Source of the DNA: Corynebacterium sp.
Lineage (GTDB): Bacteria > Actinomycetota > Actinomycetes > Mycobacteriales > Mycobacteriaceae
Length of the DNA: 64,000 nt
NCBI RefSeq assembly: GCF_030532715.1
Contig: NZ_JAUNKO010000006.1
Span: forward strand, 124,001-188,000
Reading direction: 5' to 3'
In this document: positions 44,407 through 52,525 of the stretch, piece by piece
Numbering within the stretch: the stretch's first letter is position 1
Layout of the letters: each line of letters starts with the position of its first letter
Notes under the pieces: model-generated
Told to the model about the DNA's origin: nothing
The model's database searches: none
What the model saw: only the letters and a program-made list of their open reading frames with translations
Translations under genes and position numbers: made by a program

Positions 44407-46692
44407 GTGGCTCTTTATCGCAAATACCGTCCCGCAACGTTTGGCGAGGTTGTCGGCCAGGAACACGTCACCCGACCATTGTCAGTGGCGTTGGACACCG
44501 GCCGAATTAATCATGCGTATTTGTTTTCCGGACCTCGCGGCTGCGGCAAAACGTCCTCGGCACGCATTTTGGCGCGCTCGCTGAATTGCGAGCAGGGGCC
44601 GACCTCCACCCCGTGTGGGGTGTGTAATTCGTGCCGGAGTTTGGCGCCCGGCGGTCCCGGCAACCTGGACGTGACCGAGTTGGACGCCGCCAGCCATAAC
44701 GGCGTGGAGGATATGCGCGAGCTTCGCGATCGTGCGTTTTACGCCCCCGCCGAGTCCCGCTACCGGGTGTTTATTATCGACGAGGCGCACATGATCACCT
44801 CCGCTGGATCGAATGCGCTTTTGAAGATCGTTGAGGAGCCGCCGGAGCACCTGATTTTCATTTTCGCCACCACCGAGCCGGAAAAGGTCATTGGCACCAT
44901 CCGTTCTCGCACGCATCATTACCCCTTCCGTTTGCTCACCCCGTTAGCTATGCGTGGGCTGCTTGAGCGCACGTGCGTCGCTGAGGGTGTGCGGGTGGAG
45001 GAATCGGTGTTTCCGCTGGTCATCCGTGCCGGAGGTGGCTCCCCGCGCGATTCGCTTTCTGTGCTCGATCAGCTGTTGGCCGGTACCGGGCCAGAAGGGC
45101 TGACTTATGATTTGGCCGTGCCATTGCTCGGCATTACCGATAATTCGCTTATCGACGCCGCAGTAGAAGCGCTCGCCGCCAGTGACAGCGCTCAGCTCTT
45201 CCTCACCATCGATGATGTGATCGAAGCGGGGTACGATCCGCGCCGGTTTACTATGGACCTGCTCGACCGGCTCCGCGACCTCATGTTGCTCCAAGTGGTG
45301 CCGGACGCGTTGGCGTTAGGGCTGGTGGACGCCGTGGCGGATCGCGCCGAGGTGCTTACCCACCAGGCCCAGCTTTTCGCTCCGGGAGCGCTCAGCCAAC
45401 TCGCCTCCTTGGTGAATGCCAGCCTGCCTGACATGCGTGGTGCCACCAGCCCCAGGCTGCTGTTGGAGATTCTGTGCGCGCGGATGCTGATGGGCGCGGC
45501 GTCGAAAGGCGATTCGGTTGGGGAAGCAGCAGCCCCGACGATTACGCCGCAAGCCCGGAAGTTTGAACGCAAGTCGCGCCGGTTGGCTCGCGAGGCGGCG
45601 CAACCAGCGTCTGCCCCAGCGCCCGCCCCAGCCTCGCCGAAACCAGCAGAGGCGGCGCCGCAGCAACCCACAGAACCCCCGAAAGCTGCGAAACCCGAGC
45701 CAGAGGCGGCGAAACCCGAGCCACAGGTGGTGCAACCACCGCAGAAGGTTGAGCAGCCTGTTGACCGTATTCGCCGCAAGTGGGCGCGGGTGCGGGAACT
45801 TGTCAGCAAGTCGAACGAGGTTGCTGCAATCATGTTAGCGGAGGCGAAAGTCCTAGGCGTGCGCGATGACACGTTAATTATTGGCCACCACACCGGGGCG
45901 CTCGCCGCACGCTTGAACGACGAACGCAATAACCAAAGCATCGCCAAGGTAGTGCAGGAAGAACTCGGCTATAACTTTGCCGTGAAATGCGTGGTGGGTA
46001 CGGCACCCACGGATGCAGGGTTCACTGAGGAACCCGCCGTGCCCGAGTGGAAACCGGAAGCGCACAGCCCCAAACCTGCGGAAATGCAATTGCCGGCGCA
46101 ACATCAAGTGCCGCAGCCGAAGCCCGCTGACCCCGTGGCGCCCGCGGATGCCGCCGCACAGACGCCTCCCGCACCGCCTGCACCACCTGCGCCTCCCGCA
46201 CCGCCTGCACCGCCAGCGCCTCCCGCGCCGTCCGGATCTGTGTGGGAGGAACCTGCCAAGCTTGGCGGTTCGGATCCGGTGCCACCGCAGCCGAAGCAGT
46301 CACAGCCGAAGCATGCGCTAGCTCAACCCTCGGAACCTTCCGCACCGCAGTCTTCTGTGCCGCAGCCTTCCGGACCGCAACAATCTAGCGCGGATAAGCC
46401 TGCGGAGCAGCCGAGGCCGCGGAAGCGGTGGGAGGAAGCGGCTGCTCGTGGCAATGAATTGCTGCGGAAGAACCCGCAATTCTCTGATGGTGTGCCGTTG
46501 CCACCGGAGCCTGCGGATCCGTATGGTGTGCCGCCGGAGCAGGAGCCGCCTTCCGAGGGTTTTTCTCGGGATGAGGAGGAGGAAGCGATGGTGCGGGAGG
46601 CTGCCACGGGTACGGGTATGCGGGATCATCGGGATGCGCGGACGGTGGCAATGGAGATGCTGGAGCGGGAGTTGGGTGCGCGCCCGTTGTAG
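44407..46692 (+). CDS. dnaX: DNA polymerase III subunit gamma/tau (761 aa)
   Basis: This is the clamp-loader ATPase. Walker A (GPRGCGKTS) is at residues 42-50, the zinc module has CEQGPTSTPCGVCNSC (about residues 61-76), Walker B is IIDEAHM near residue 125 and the SRC-like motif is IRSRTHHYPFRLL near residue 168. The gamma domain ends near residue 375. A tau-like extension follows, with a long Pro/Ala-rich linker and a helical domain near residues 455-535. The linker includes many PAP repeats at 46165-46230. No slippery frameshift sequence of the E. coli type is visible, so only one product is expected. GTG 44407 is the start. Confidence 0.95.
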   Translation: MALYRKYRPATFGEVVGQEHVTRPLSVALDTGRINHAYLFSGPRGCGKTSSARILARSLNCEQGPTSTPCGVCNSCRSLAPGGPGNLDVTELDAASHNGVEDMRELRDRAFYAPAESRYRVFIIDEAHMITSAGSNALLKIVEEPPEHLIFIFATTEPEKVIGTIRSRTHHYPFRLLTPLAMRGLLERTCVAEGVRVEESVFPLVIRAGGGSPRDSLSVLDQLLAGTGPEGLTYDLAVPLLGITDNSLIDAAVEALAASDSAQLFLTIDDVIEAGYDPRRFTMDLLDRLRDLMLLQVVPDALALGLVDAVADRAEVLTHQAQLFAPGALSQLASLVNASLPDMRGATSPRLLLEILCARMLMGAASKGDSVGEAAAPTITPQARKFERKSRRLAREAAQPASAPAPAPASPKPAEAAPQQPTEPPKAAKPEPEAAKPEPQVVQPPQKVEQPVDRIRRKWARVRELVSKSNEVAAIMLAEAKVLGVRDDTLIIGHHTGALAARLNDERNNQSIAKVVQEELGYNFAVKCVVGTAPTDAGFTEEPAVPEWKPEAHSPKPAEMQLPAQHQVPQPKPADPVAPADAAAQTPPAPPAPPAPPAPPAPPAPPAPSGSVWEEPAKLGGSDPVPPQPKQSQPKHALAQPSEPSAPQSSVPQPSGPQQSSADKPAEQPRPRKRWEEAAARGNELLRKNPQFSDGVPLPPEPADPYGVPPEQEPPSEGFSRDEEEEAMVREAATGTGMRDHRDARTVAMEMLERELGARPL

Positions 46693-46759
46693 TTTTCGGC
46701 GTGGTGCTTGCTGAGACTCGGCTACACTTGGGCGGAGAATCTTCAAGAAAGGCATTTTG

Positions 46760-47083
46760 ATGACACAACCTGATATGGCTCAGCTCATGCGTAAGGCTCA
46801 GGAAATGCAGGCGAAGTTGCAGGCCGTGCAGCAGGAAATCCTGCAGACCAGCGTGACTGGCGAGGCTGGCAACGGCTTGGTGAAGGTAACCATGACTGGC
46901 GGCGGCGAAGTTACGGACGTGGTGATTGACCCCCAGGTGGTCGATCCAGACGATGTGGAAACGCTTCAGGATTTGGTGACGGGCGCTTACAATGACGGCC
47001 ACCGCCGTGTTGCTGAGTTGTCGCAGCAGAAACTCGGGCCGATTTCCGGTTTCGGCGGGGACCCGCTGGGCTCCATGTTCTAA
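46760..47083 (+). CDS. YbaB/EbfC family nucleoid-associated protein (107 aa)
   Basis: The sequence has the helical pattern MAQLMRKAQEMQAKLQAVQ, then strands with GLVKVTMTGGGEVTDVVIDP and the closing helix region DLVTGAYNDGHRRV. These small proteins bind DNA as dimers. Their gene lies between dnaX and recR in most bacteria, as here. ATG 46760 has AAGAAAGG upstream. Confidence 0.93.
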   Translation: MTQPDMAQLMRKAQEMQAKLQAVQQEILQTSVTGEAGNGLVKVTMTGGGEVTDVVIDPQVVDPDDVETLQDLVTGAYNDGHRRVAELSQQKLGPISGFGGDPLGSMF

Positions 47084-47096
47084 GCTTTTGCTTTTC

Positions 47097-47130
47097 GACG
47101 CCCCGGCTGAACCCCAGTAGCCGGGGCGTC
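47097..47130. terminator. Hairpin between ybaB and recR
   Basis: GACGCCCCGGCT (47097-47108) pairs perfectly with AGCCGGGGCGTC (47119-47130) around a ten-base loop. No T run follows. It may reduce read-through into recR. Confidence 0.55.
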
Positions 47131-47165
47131 GCTCGCGCTGTGCACCGAATGAAGAAAGTGATGTC

Positions 47166-47822
47166 GTGTTTGAAGGACCCTTGCAGGATCTTATTGATGA
47201 GCTGTCGCGGCTGCCTGGCATCGGTCCGAAAAGCGCGCAGCGCATCGCGTTTCATCTACTCCAAGCCGAGCCAGATGATATTGCGAGGTTGAGCGGGGCG
47301 CTCAACGCGGTGCAAGGCGGCGTGGTGTTTTGCCGCATCTGCCACAATATTTCGCGAGATGAAGTGTGCAGGTATTGCGCGGATTCCTCACGCGACGCCG
47401 GGTTGATCTGTGTGGTTGAGGAACCAAAAGACATCCAAGTAATTGAACGCACTGGTGAATATCGGGGGCGGTATCATGTGCTGGGTGGGGCCCTGGACCC
47501 GCTTTCCAATATTGGGCCAAAGGACCTCAATGTTGCACCGCTCTTGCAGCGTATCGGTGGCGTGTTGCCCGATGTAGATCGGGATGCTGCCGGCGGGGAG
47601 CGCGGTGGGTCTATCACGCCACCGGAGGTGCGGGAAGTAATTTTGGCTACCGACCCCAACACCGAAGGGGAAGCGACGGCAAGCTATTTGGCGAGGCTGC
47701 TGCGGGATTTCCCCGGGTTGGTGATCTCCCGCCTGGCGAGTGGGATGCCGTTGGGCGGGGATTTGGAATTCGTGGATGAGCTCACGCTGTCCCGCGCATT
47801 GACTGGGCGGCTGCGGTTGTAG
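47166..47822 (+). CDS. recR: Recombination protein RecR (218 aa)
   Basis: RecR loads with RecO and RecF on gapped DNA. The helix-hairpin-helix region is [14 protein letters not shown] near residues 16-30, the zinc finger has Cys56, Cys59, Cys68 and Cys71, and the Toprim domain contains [15 protein letters not shown] near residue 80 and [15 protein letters not shown]. The length is normal. GTG 47166 is the start. Confidence 0.95.
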   Translation: MFEGPLQDLIDELSRLPGIGPKSAQRIAFHLLQAEPDDIARLSGALNAVQGGVVFCRICHNISRDEVCRYCADSSRDAGLICVVEEPKDIQVIERTGEYRGRYHVLGGALDPLSNIGPKDLNVAPLLQRIGGVLPDVDRDAAGGERGGSITPPEVREVILATDPNTEGEATASYLARLLRDFPGLVISRLASGMPLGGDLEFVDELTLSRALTGRLRL

Positions 47823-47870
47823 CGGAGGTCCGCCACCACAGCGGGGGTCGGCACCCACCCTGCCTCCGCG

Positions 47871-48620
47871 CTAGGCCAAGCGTTCCTTGCGGAGTTGCTC
47901 CACCACCGGAATGTCCAAGGGTTCGAGCTCTTCGATGCCGATGCCCATGGCTTTGGCTAGGAGGAGGTCGGCAAGCTCGGGGTTGCGGGCGAGGACGGGA
48001 CCGTGCATATAGGTGGCGATCACACTGCCCTGCACCGCACCTTCGGCACGTTCTTGGCCGGCGGCTTCGGGGTTTTCGGCGACGGTGTGGGCGTCCAAAT
48101 TGCCCACGCCGCGGGCGACTCGGCCTAGGGGTCGCGCATCGGGGCCGAGAATCGTGGCCCCCATATGGTTAGCAAAACCGGTAAGCGGGGCGGTCAGGCC
48201 GGGCAGGCCGGAAGGCGTTGTTTGCACTTCGCCGATGGTTCGCTGGGCAAGGCTGCCAGTCGTGGCGTCGATAAGCCCGAGCCCATCGACGACGCGCCCG
48301 CCCGCCCGGAAGGATTCGCCCAGTACCTGCAGGCCAGCGCAGATCGCCAGCACCGGCGTGCCTTGCGCTGCGGCGGTGCGAAGCCCAGCCCCAGCGGAAC
48401 TGAGTAAATGGCTCGCCGCAAGGATCTGGGCGGTGTCCTCGCCGCCGCCGATGCAGTAAATATCCAGGGAGGCGGGGACTTCGGTGCCCAGCCGGGCAGG
48501 TACGATTTCGGCGTCGATGCCGCGCATGCGGGCGCGTTGCCGCAGGACAAGCGCGTTGCCATCGTCACCATAGGTGCCCAACACGTCGGGGAGAACCAGG
48601 CCGATTTTCAGTGTGCTCAT
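47871..48620 (-). CDS. gatD: Lipid II isoglutaminyl synthase, glutaminase subunit GatD (249 aa)
   Basis: This class I glutamine amidotransferase supplies ammonia for amidating D-glutamate in lipid II. The nucleophile is Cys94 in AICAGLQVLGESF, and the catalytic His is in TYMHGPVLARNPELAD near residue 205. It overlaps murT by four bases, which is usual for the two-subunit enzyme. The amidation is needed for proper cross-linking of peptidoglycan. Confidence 0.93.
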   Translation of the reverse strand: MSTLKIGLVLPDVLGTYGDDGNALVLRQRARMRGIDAEIVPARLGTEVPASLDIYCIGGGEDTAQILAASHLLSSAGAGLRTAAAQGTPVLAICAGLQVLGESFRAGGRVVDGLGLIDATTGSLAQRTIGEVQTTPSGLPGLTAPLTGFANHMGATILGPDARPLGRVARGVGNLDAHTVAENPEAAGQERAEGAVQGSVIATYMHGPVLARNPELADLLLAKAMGIGIEELEPLDIPVVEQLRKERLA

Positions 48621-49876
48621 TTTGCCAGCAGGCCTTTCTTCAGGTCACGGAACGCGGTGTAATTGGCCAGCACTTCGACCCGTCCCGGCTCGCAGGCACG
48701 GATTGCATCCACCAAACCCGGCACCAATTCGTGGCTGATACCGGCGTAGGTCAGGCGCACGGCGAGGTCTGTTCCGCGCTCCCCGGAAGCGACAACGTGC
48801 AGGTCATCAAACGATTCGAAGTATACGTCCCAGAGCCACGACAGGTCTTCGCCGTCCGCGACTTGCCCGTTGACCGCGATGACCAAGGAATCCGCCGTCC
48901 GATCCACCATGGAAAGAGCCTCTTGCCAGCCGGCCGGGTTTTTGGCTAGCAGCATGTGCACGTCGCGGCCCTCGAAGGGGATGGTGGAATAGCGTCCGGC
49001 AACGTCGGTCACGGAACCCACCGCTACTAGCGCGTCCGCAATGGGGATGTCAAAGGCCGCGGCCGCCGCGATGGCTTGCGTCGCATTGCCACGGTTCGCC
49101 CGCCCCGGTAGCGAAAGATGAAGCTCGTGGGAACCTTCTGGCGAAGACAGTGCGTCCTCGGTGACGGACCATGTGGGGGTGGGCCTGCGGAAGGGGCGGC
49201 CGTCGCTAAGCGGGACGGAAGAAAACCAATCATCCCCTTGGCGCACGATATGCCCGCCGGTGCGTGGGCAGGAGGCGGAATCCCCGGTCCAGCCGGCGCC
49301 GGCGGAAACCCACACAACATTGGGGGCGTCGAAGGCCACGGAGGTGACTAGTACGTCGTCGCAATTGGCAATCACCGTCATATCCGGATGCTTCTCCACG
49401 CAGGAGCGCAACGCACGTTCGAGCTTGTTAATCTCGCCCACCCGGTCGAGCTGGTCCCGCGTGAGGTTCAGCAGCACCAGCACCTTCGGGTTCAAGCGAT
49501 CCGCCACGGCAGGCACGTGTAATTCGTCGCACTCCAGTACCACGTGGGAGGCATCCTTGCCTGCCATCAGGGCGGAAATAATGCCCGCATCCATATTGTC
49601 GCCGCCGTCGTTGGTAGCTACCGTGTGGTGGCTACGCAGCGCGGAGGCCAGCATGCGGGTGGTGGTGGACTTGCCGTTCGTGCCGGTCACTAAAGCAACG
49701 GGTCGGCCGCCGCCCAGGTGATTCATAATGTTCGGGTCGATCAAACCTGCGACGAGGCCGCCGATCATGCCGCCAGCGCCGCGCCCGGTGAGCCGAGATG
49801 CGCGGGTAGCTAGCGAGGCTGCAGCCTGAGCGGCTTTCGTCCGCAAGCGGGAGGGATTCAACTTCATTCCCAACAT
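48617..49876 (-). CDS. murT: Lipid II isoglutaminyl synthase, ligase subunit MurT (419 aa)
   Basis: This Mur-ligase-type ATPase has the P-loop GTNGKST at residues 65-71, a central domain with LLNLTRDQLDRVGEI and a C-terminal DUF1727 domain ending in VDAIRACEPGRVEVLANYTAFRDL. The zinc ribbon that MurT of firmicutes carries has only one cysteine left here (Cys203 in SCPRTGG), so zinc is probably not bound. ATG 49876 and the in-frame ATG 49867 are both possible starts. It is the first gene of the murT-gatD operon. Confidence 0.92.
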   Translation of the reverse strand: MLGMKLNPSRLRTKAAQAAASLATRASRLTGRGAGGMIGGLVAGLIDPNIMNHLGGGRPVALVTGTNGKSTTTRMLASALRSHHTVATNDGGDNMDAGIISALMAGKDASHVVLECDELHVPAVADRLNPKVLVLLNLTRDQLDRVGEINKLERALRSCVEKHPDMTVIANCDDVLVTSVAFDAPNVVWVSAGAGWTGDSASCPRTGGHIVRQGDDWFSSVPLSDGRPFRRPTPTWSVTEDALSSPEGSHELHLSLPGRANRGNATQAIAAAAAFDIPIADALVAVGSVTDVAGRYSTIPFEGRDVHMLLAKNPAGWQEALSMVDRTADSLVIAVNGQVADGEDLSWLWDVYFESFDDLHVVASGERGTDLAVRLTYAGISHELVPGLVDAIRACEPGRVEVLANYTAFRDLKKGLLAK

Positions 49877-49914
49877 TGTAATGCCCTTGTGCAGCTGTCA
49901 GGAACGCCCAAGAA

Positions 49915-51015
49915 TTAGGTTGCGGGCGTGCCTTTTGCCACGTCGCGGGCTAGCTGCAGAAATTCGGCATCCGAGACGAGGGGAATCCCTTTTCGTTGCG
50001 CGTGCATCGCCTTCCCCCGCAGGTTTTCGGAGTGATTGCACACAACGACGCTGGTGGTGCGCGTCAGCTTCTCCGAATACGCCAGGTTCGCATCCACCGC
50101 GGCGCTGATCACCGTGTTCGGGTCCATGCGGATCTCCGGCGTGACCACCACCTCCATGCCTTCTATCAGCTGGTTGCCAGGAATGTAGACGCCGGGGTTG
50201 GTAAAGCGCCGCGCAATATCCGGTGCATCGGTGCGAACGTTGCTGCGTTGCAGCCCAAAGCGATCCGCTCGCATTTCCGCGGGATCGCGTTCCGTAAGCT
50301 CCCCTTCGCGTAACAATAGAAATAGCCGCACCAACAGCAGCGTTTCCTCCCGCGCCACGCTCGCCGGATCCTGCTGTGCCCTGCTTATCGACGCCGCGGC
50401 ATCGTCCGGGCCGCACCCCATCCGGTGCGCGACGGCACGCAGCCGAGTATCCGGCAATGCGATGTCTCGCCGACGCACGCTCGCCAACGTATCCACAATG
50501 CTCGCGGGTTTCGGGATGTGCCCAGTGTTTCGCCGCGGGCGGCGACCCCGGCGATTCCGGTTGCGGGAACGACCCCGGCTTCGCTGCTGCTTGAGGGCCC
50601 GCCGGGTTTCAGAAACCAAAAAACCCCAGGTCCGGGGCCCATGGTGCACCACCAGCGTGCGGCCATCCAGCAGGCGATCTAAGGCTCGAATCAGCTGCTC
50701 CATGCGCTTGCCCTCGGCCACATCCTCCGGGGTAAGCCCATGAAGATGCTTCGGTCCCGGATCCGAATCCGTGTTCACTACGGCGTGGAATTCGTCGACT
50801 GTGGTGCCATCTTCGCTGAACGTCACGGCGTCGATAGCCACGATGCGCGAGGTGGACGGGTGAATCCCCGAAGTTTGCACTGTCACCGCAACGTAAGGTG
50901 CCCGCGCGATTGCCCGAGCGCGCGCCGCCTCCCGAGCAGCGCGCCGCGCCTCACGCTCCTCAGGCGATAGCTGTGGTTTGCTCGCCTGAGGGGAGGTGTG
51001 TTCAGAAGTGCTCAT
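49915..51015 (-). CDS. DnaQ-like exonuclease fold and BRCT protein without catalytic acids (366 aa)
   Basis: The first 40 residues are a charged Arg/Ala/Glu helix. A domain with the DEDD exonuclease outline follows: the motif I position reads AVTVQTSG where active enzymes have DxETTG, so the Asp is Thr45 and the Glu is Gln47. Later the His-Asp motif near the end of the domain is also missing. Residues 285-360 look like a BRCT domain (LIEGMEVVVTPEI and TTSVVVCNHSENLRGKAMHAQRKGIPLVSDAEFL). This kind of protein precedes leuA in corynebacteria and is annotated as polymerase epsilon subunit, but here exonuclease activity is unlikely. Confidence 0.85.
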   Translation of the reverse strand: MSTSEHTSPQASKPQLSPEEREARRAAREAARARAIARAPYVAVTVQTSGIHPSTSRIVAIDAVTFSEDGTTVDEFHAVVNTDSDPGPKHLHGLTPEDVAEGKRMEQLIRALDRLLDGRTLVVHHGPRTWGFLVSETRRALKQQRSRGRSRNRNRRGRRPRRNTGHIPKPASIVDTLASVRRRDIALPDTRLRAVAHRMGCGPDDAAASISRAQQDPASVAREETLLLVRLFLLLREGELTERDPAEMRADRFGLQRSNVRTDAPDIARRFTNPGVYIPGNQLIEGMEVVVTPEIRMDPNTVISAAVDANLAYSEKLTRTTSVVVCNHSENLRGKAMHAQRKGIPLVSDAEFLQLARDVAKGTPAT

Positions 51016-51093
51016 TCCTTCAACTCTAATGCGCGCATTCTAAATTCAAAACGCGGGGCAAACGCGCTCCAGCCTGCAGCAAACCCAACACCA

Positions 51094-52518
51094 CTAGTGC
51101 TGCTGCGAATGATACTGTGCCACCCGAAGCAGCTCCCCATACGCGCGTTTCAGCGTCACACACGCGGCATCCTCCGCCGCCGTCAACGCCGACAACGACT
51201 CCGAATGCGCCCACTGCATCCGCTGCTGAGCTGCATTCGCCACATCCCACATGTTCGCTTGCGGCGCCAACCCCAGCTTCTCCTGCAACGTATAACCCAT
51301 GATCAGGCGCTTAATCTCGGGGATGAGCGTTGCCTTCGGATTCGCTTCCTGCACCGCCTTTAAATCCAACAATAGAAATGCGTTGAGCAGGCGGGGGTCC
51401 GAACGCATCGTAGACACTAGGTTCAAAATATGCTGCTTCGGTTGCATCCGAAACGCCAAACTCTCAATATCGCTGACAATACGGCCCGCGCGGTGCGTGG
51501 TGGCAAACTCCCCAAAACGAGTCACCAACAAGTTTCGCAATTGCGGCACCCCCGACTTTGCGGTCGCCCACTCGTTGAGCTCGCTGGCGCCCCGGCGTGC
51601 CACATTGCGGGCGCGGAACAAACCGTATTCGCCAATCAGGCGAATAATCCGTTGGCAGGACTCGCGCAGCCGCTCATCGTCCGCATCCGCCGAAATATGA
51701 CGAATCAAATCGAATTCCGTGGCGTTTGCGAGGTGCGCCATTGCGCGAGCGTCATACTCCGTAATCGCTCCCGTGTGCGAAGTTTCCGCAAGGAGTCCAG
51801 CGACGGGCAGCACCGTCAGCACGGATTCCTCCAGCTGGCGCGCAAGCACCTGCGCATGTTCATAGGCATGCTCGAGAGGGTCTCGTTCCCCGAGCGCGCC
51901 TTCGCCAAACGAATCCGCGCGCGACAACACGCCCAATGTATTCAATGAGGTGAACCCTAAGTCCTTTAAGAACTTCACCTCGTCCATGCGGGGAGTCGCG
52001 TCGAAGAGGAATACCGCGGCGTCGGCATCCACCGACATGGTTTTCGTCTGCTCAAAACCATCAATCAAAATCCGGCGCGTGCGTTCCTCATTCTCCACAG
52101 TGAGCGTGGCCAACCCGGGGGTATCAATAAGCGAAAATTCCCGAATCGAGGCGGTGGGCATCCAGCGGTCAATGAAGCTAATTTTCTCCACCGGCGCCGG
52201 CAACTCAGCTGCTTTACCTCGCTGAATCGCGATAGGCAGCCGCGAACCATCCGTCAACACCGCCTCAGCCCGGTCCGGGGCGCCATACTGGAACACCGTC
52301 ACCACGTTCGTAGCCTCAAGCGCGGCTGTTTCCGCGACGGGCGCCCCAATTAGCGCATTCACCAGCGTGGACTTACCCGACTTGAGGCGCCCCACCACCA
52401 CAATCCGCGGCGGAGCCTGCAGGGTGGCCCGGATTCGCTGCGCTTGCTCCGACAACTCTGGGCTCAAGCTCCCCAAATAATCAAGCGCCTGATTCAGCGC
52501 GGTAGACATCACGTCCAT
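51094..52518 (-). CDS. Dynamin-like GTPase, IniC type (474 aa)
   Basis: The GTPase domain has a P-loop GRLKSGKST at residues 43-51, switch II DTPG near residue 130 and an NKxD-equivalent SRAD near residue 200. The rest is helical. The C-terminal part lacks obvious membrane segments, as in mycobacterial IniC. The gene follows the larger dynamin gene by seven bases on the same strand, so the two should form a hetero-complex that bends or repairs membrane. It is the first gene of the accessory block on the dnaQ-like side. Confidence 0.88.
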   Translation of the reverse strand: MDVMSTALNQALDYLGSLSPELSEQAQRIRATLQAPPRIVVVGRLKSGKSTLVNALIGAPVAETAALEATNVVTVFQYGAPDRAEAVLTDGSRLPIAIQRGKAAELPAPVEKISFIDRWMPTASIREFSLIDTPGLATLTVENEERTRRILIDGFEQTKTMSVDADAAVFLFDATPRMDEVKFLKDLGFTSLNTLGVLSRADSFGEGALGERDPLEHAYEHAQVLARQLEESVLTVLPVAGLLAETSHTGAITEYDARAMAHLANATEFDLIRHISADADDERLRESCQRIIRLIGEYGLFRARNVARRGASELNEWATAKSGVPQLRNLLVTRFGEFATTHRAGRIVSDIESLAFRMQPKQHILNLVSTMRSDPRLLNAFLLLDLKAVQEANPKATLIPEIKRLIMGYTLQEKLGLAPQANMWDVANAAQQRMQWAHSESLSALTAAEDAACVTLKRAYGELLRVAQYHSQQH

Positions 52519-52525
52519 GGCAACT

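Noticed and set aside
46160..46240. Tandem GCACCGCCT-like repeats
   Set aside because: They code for the Pro/Ala linker of dnaX and are not an independent repeat element.
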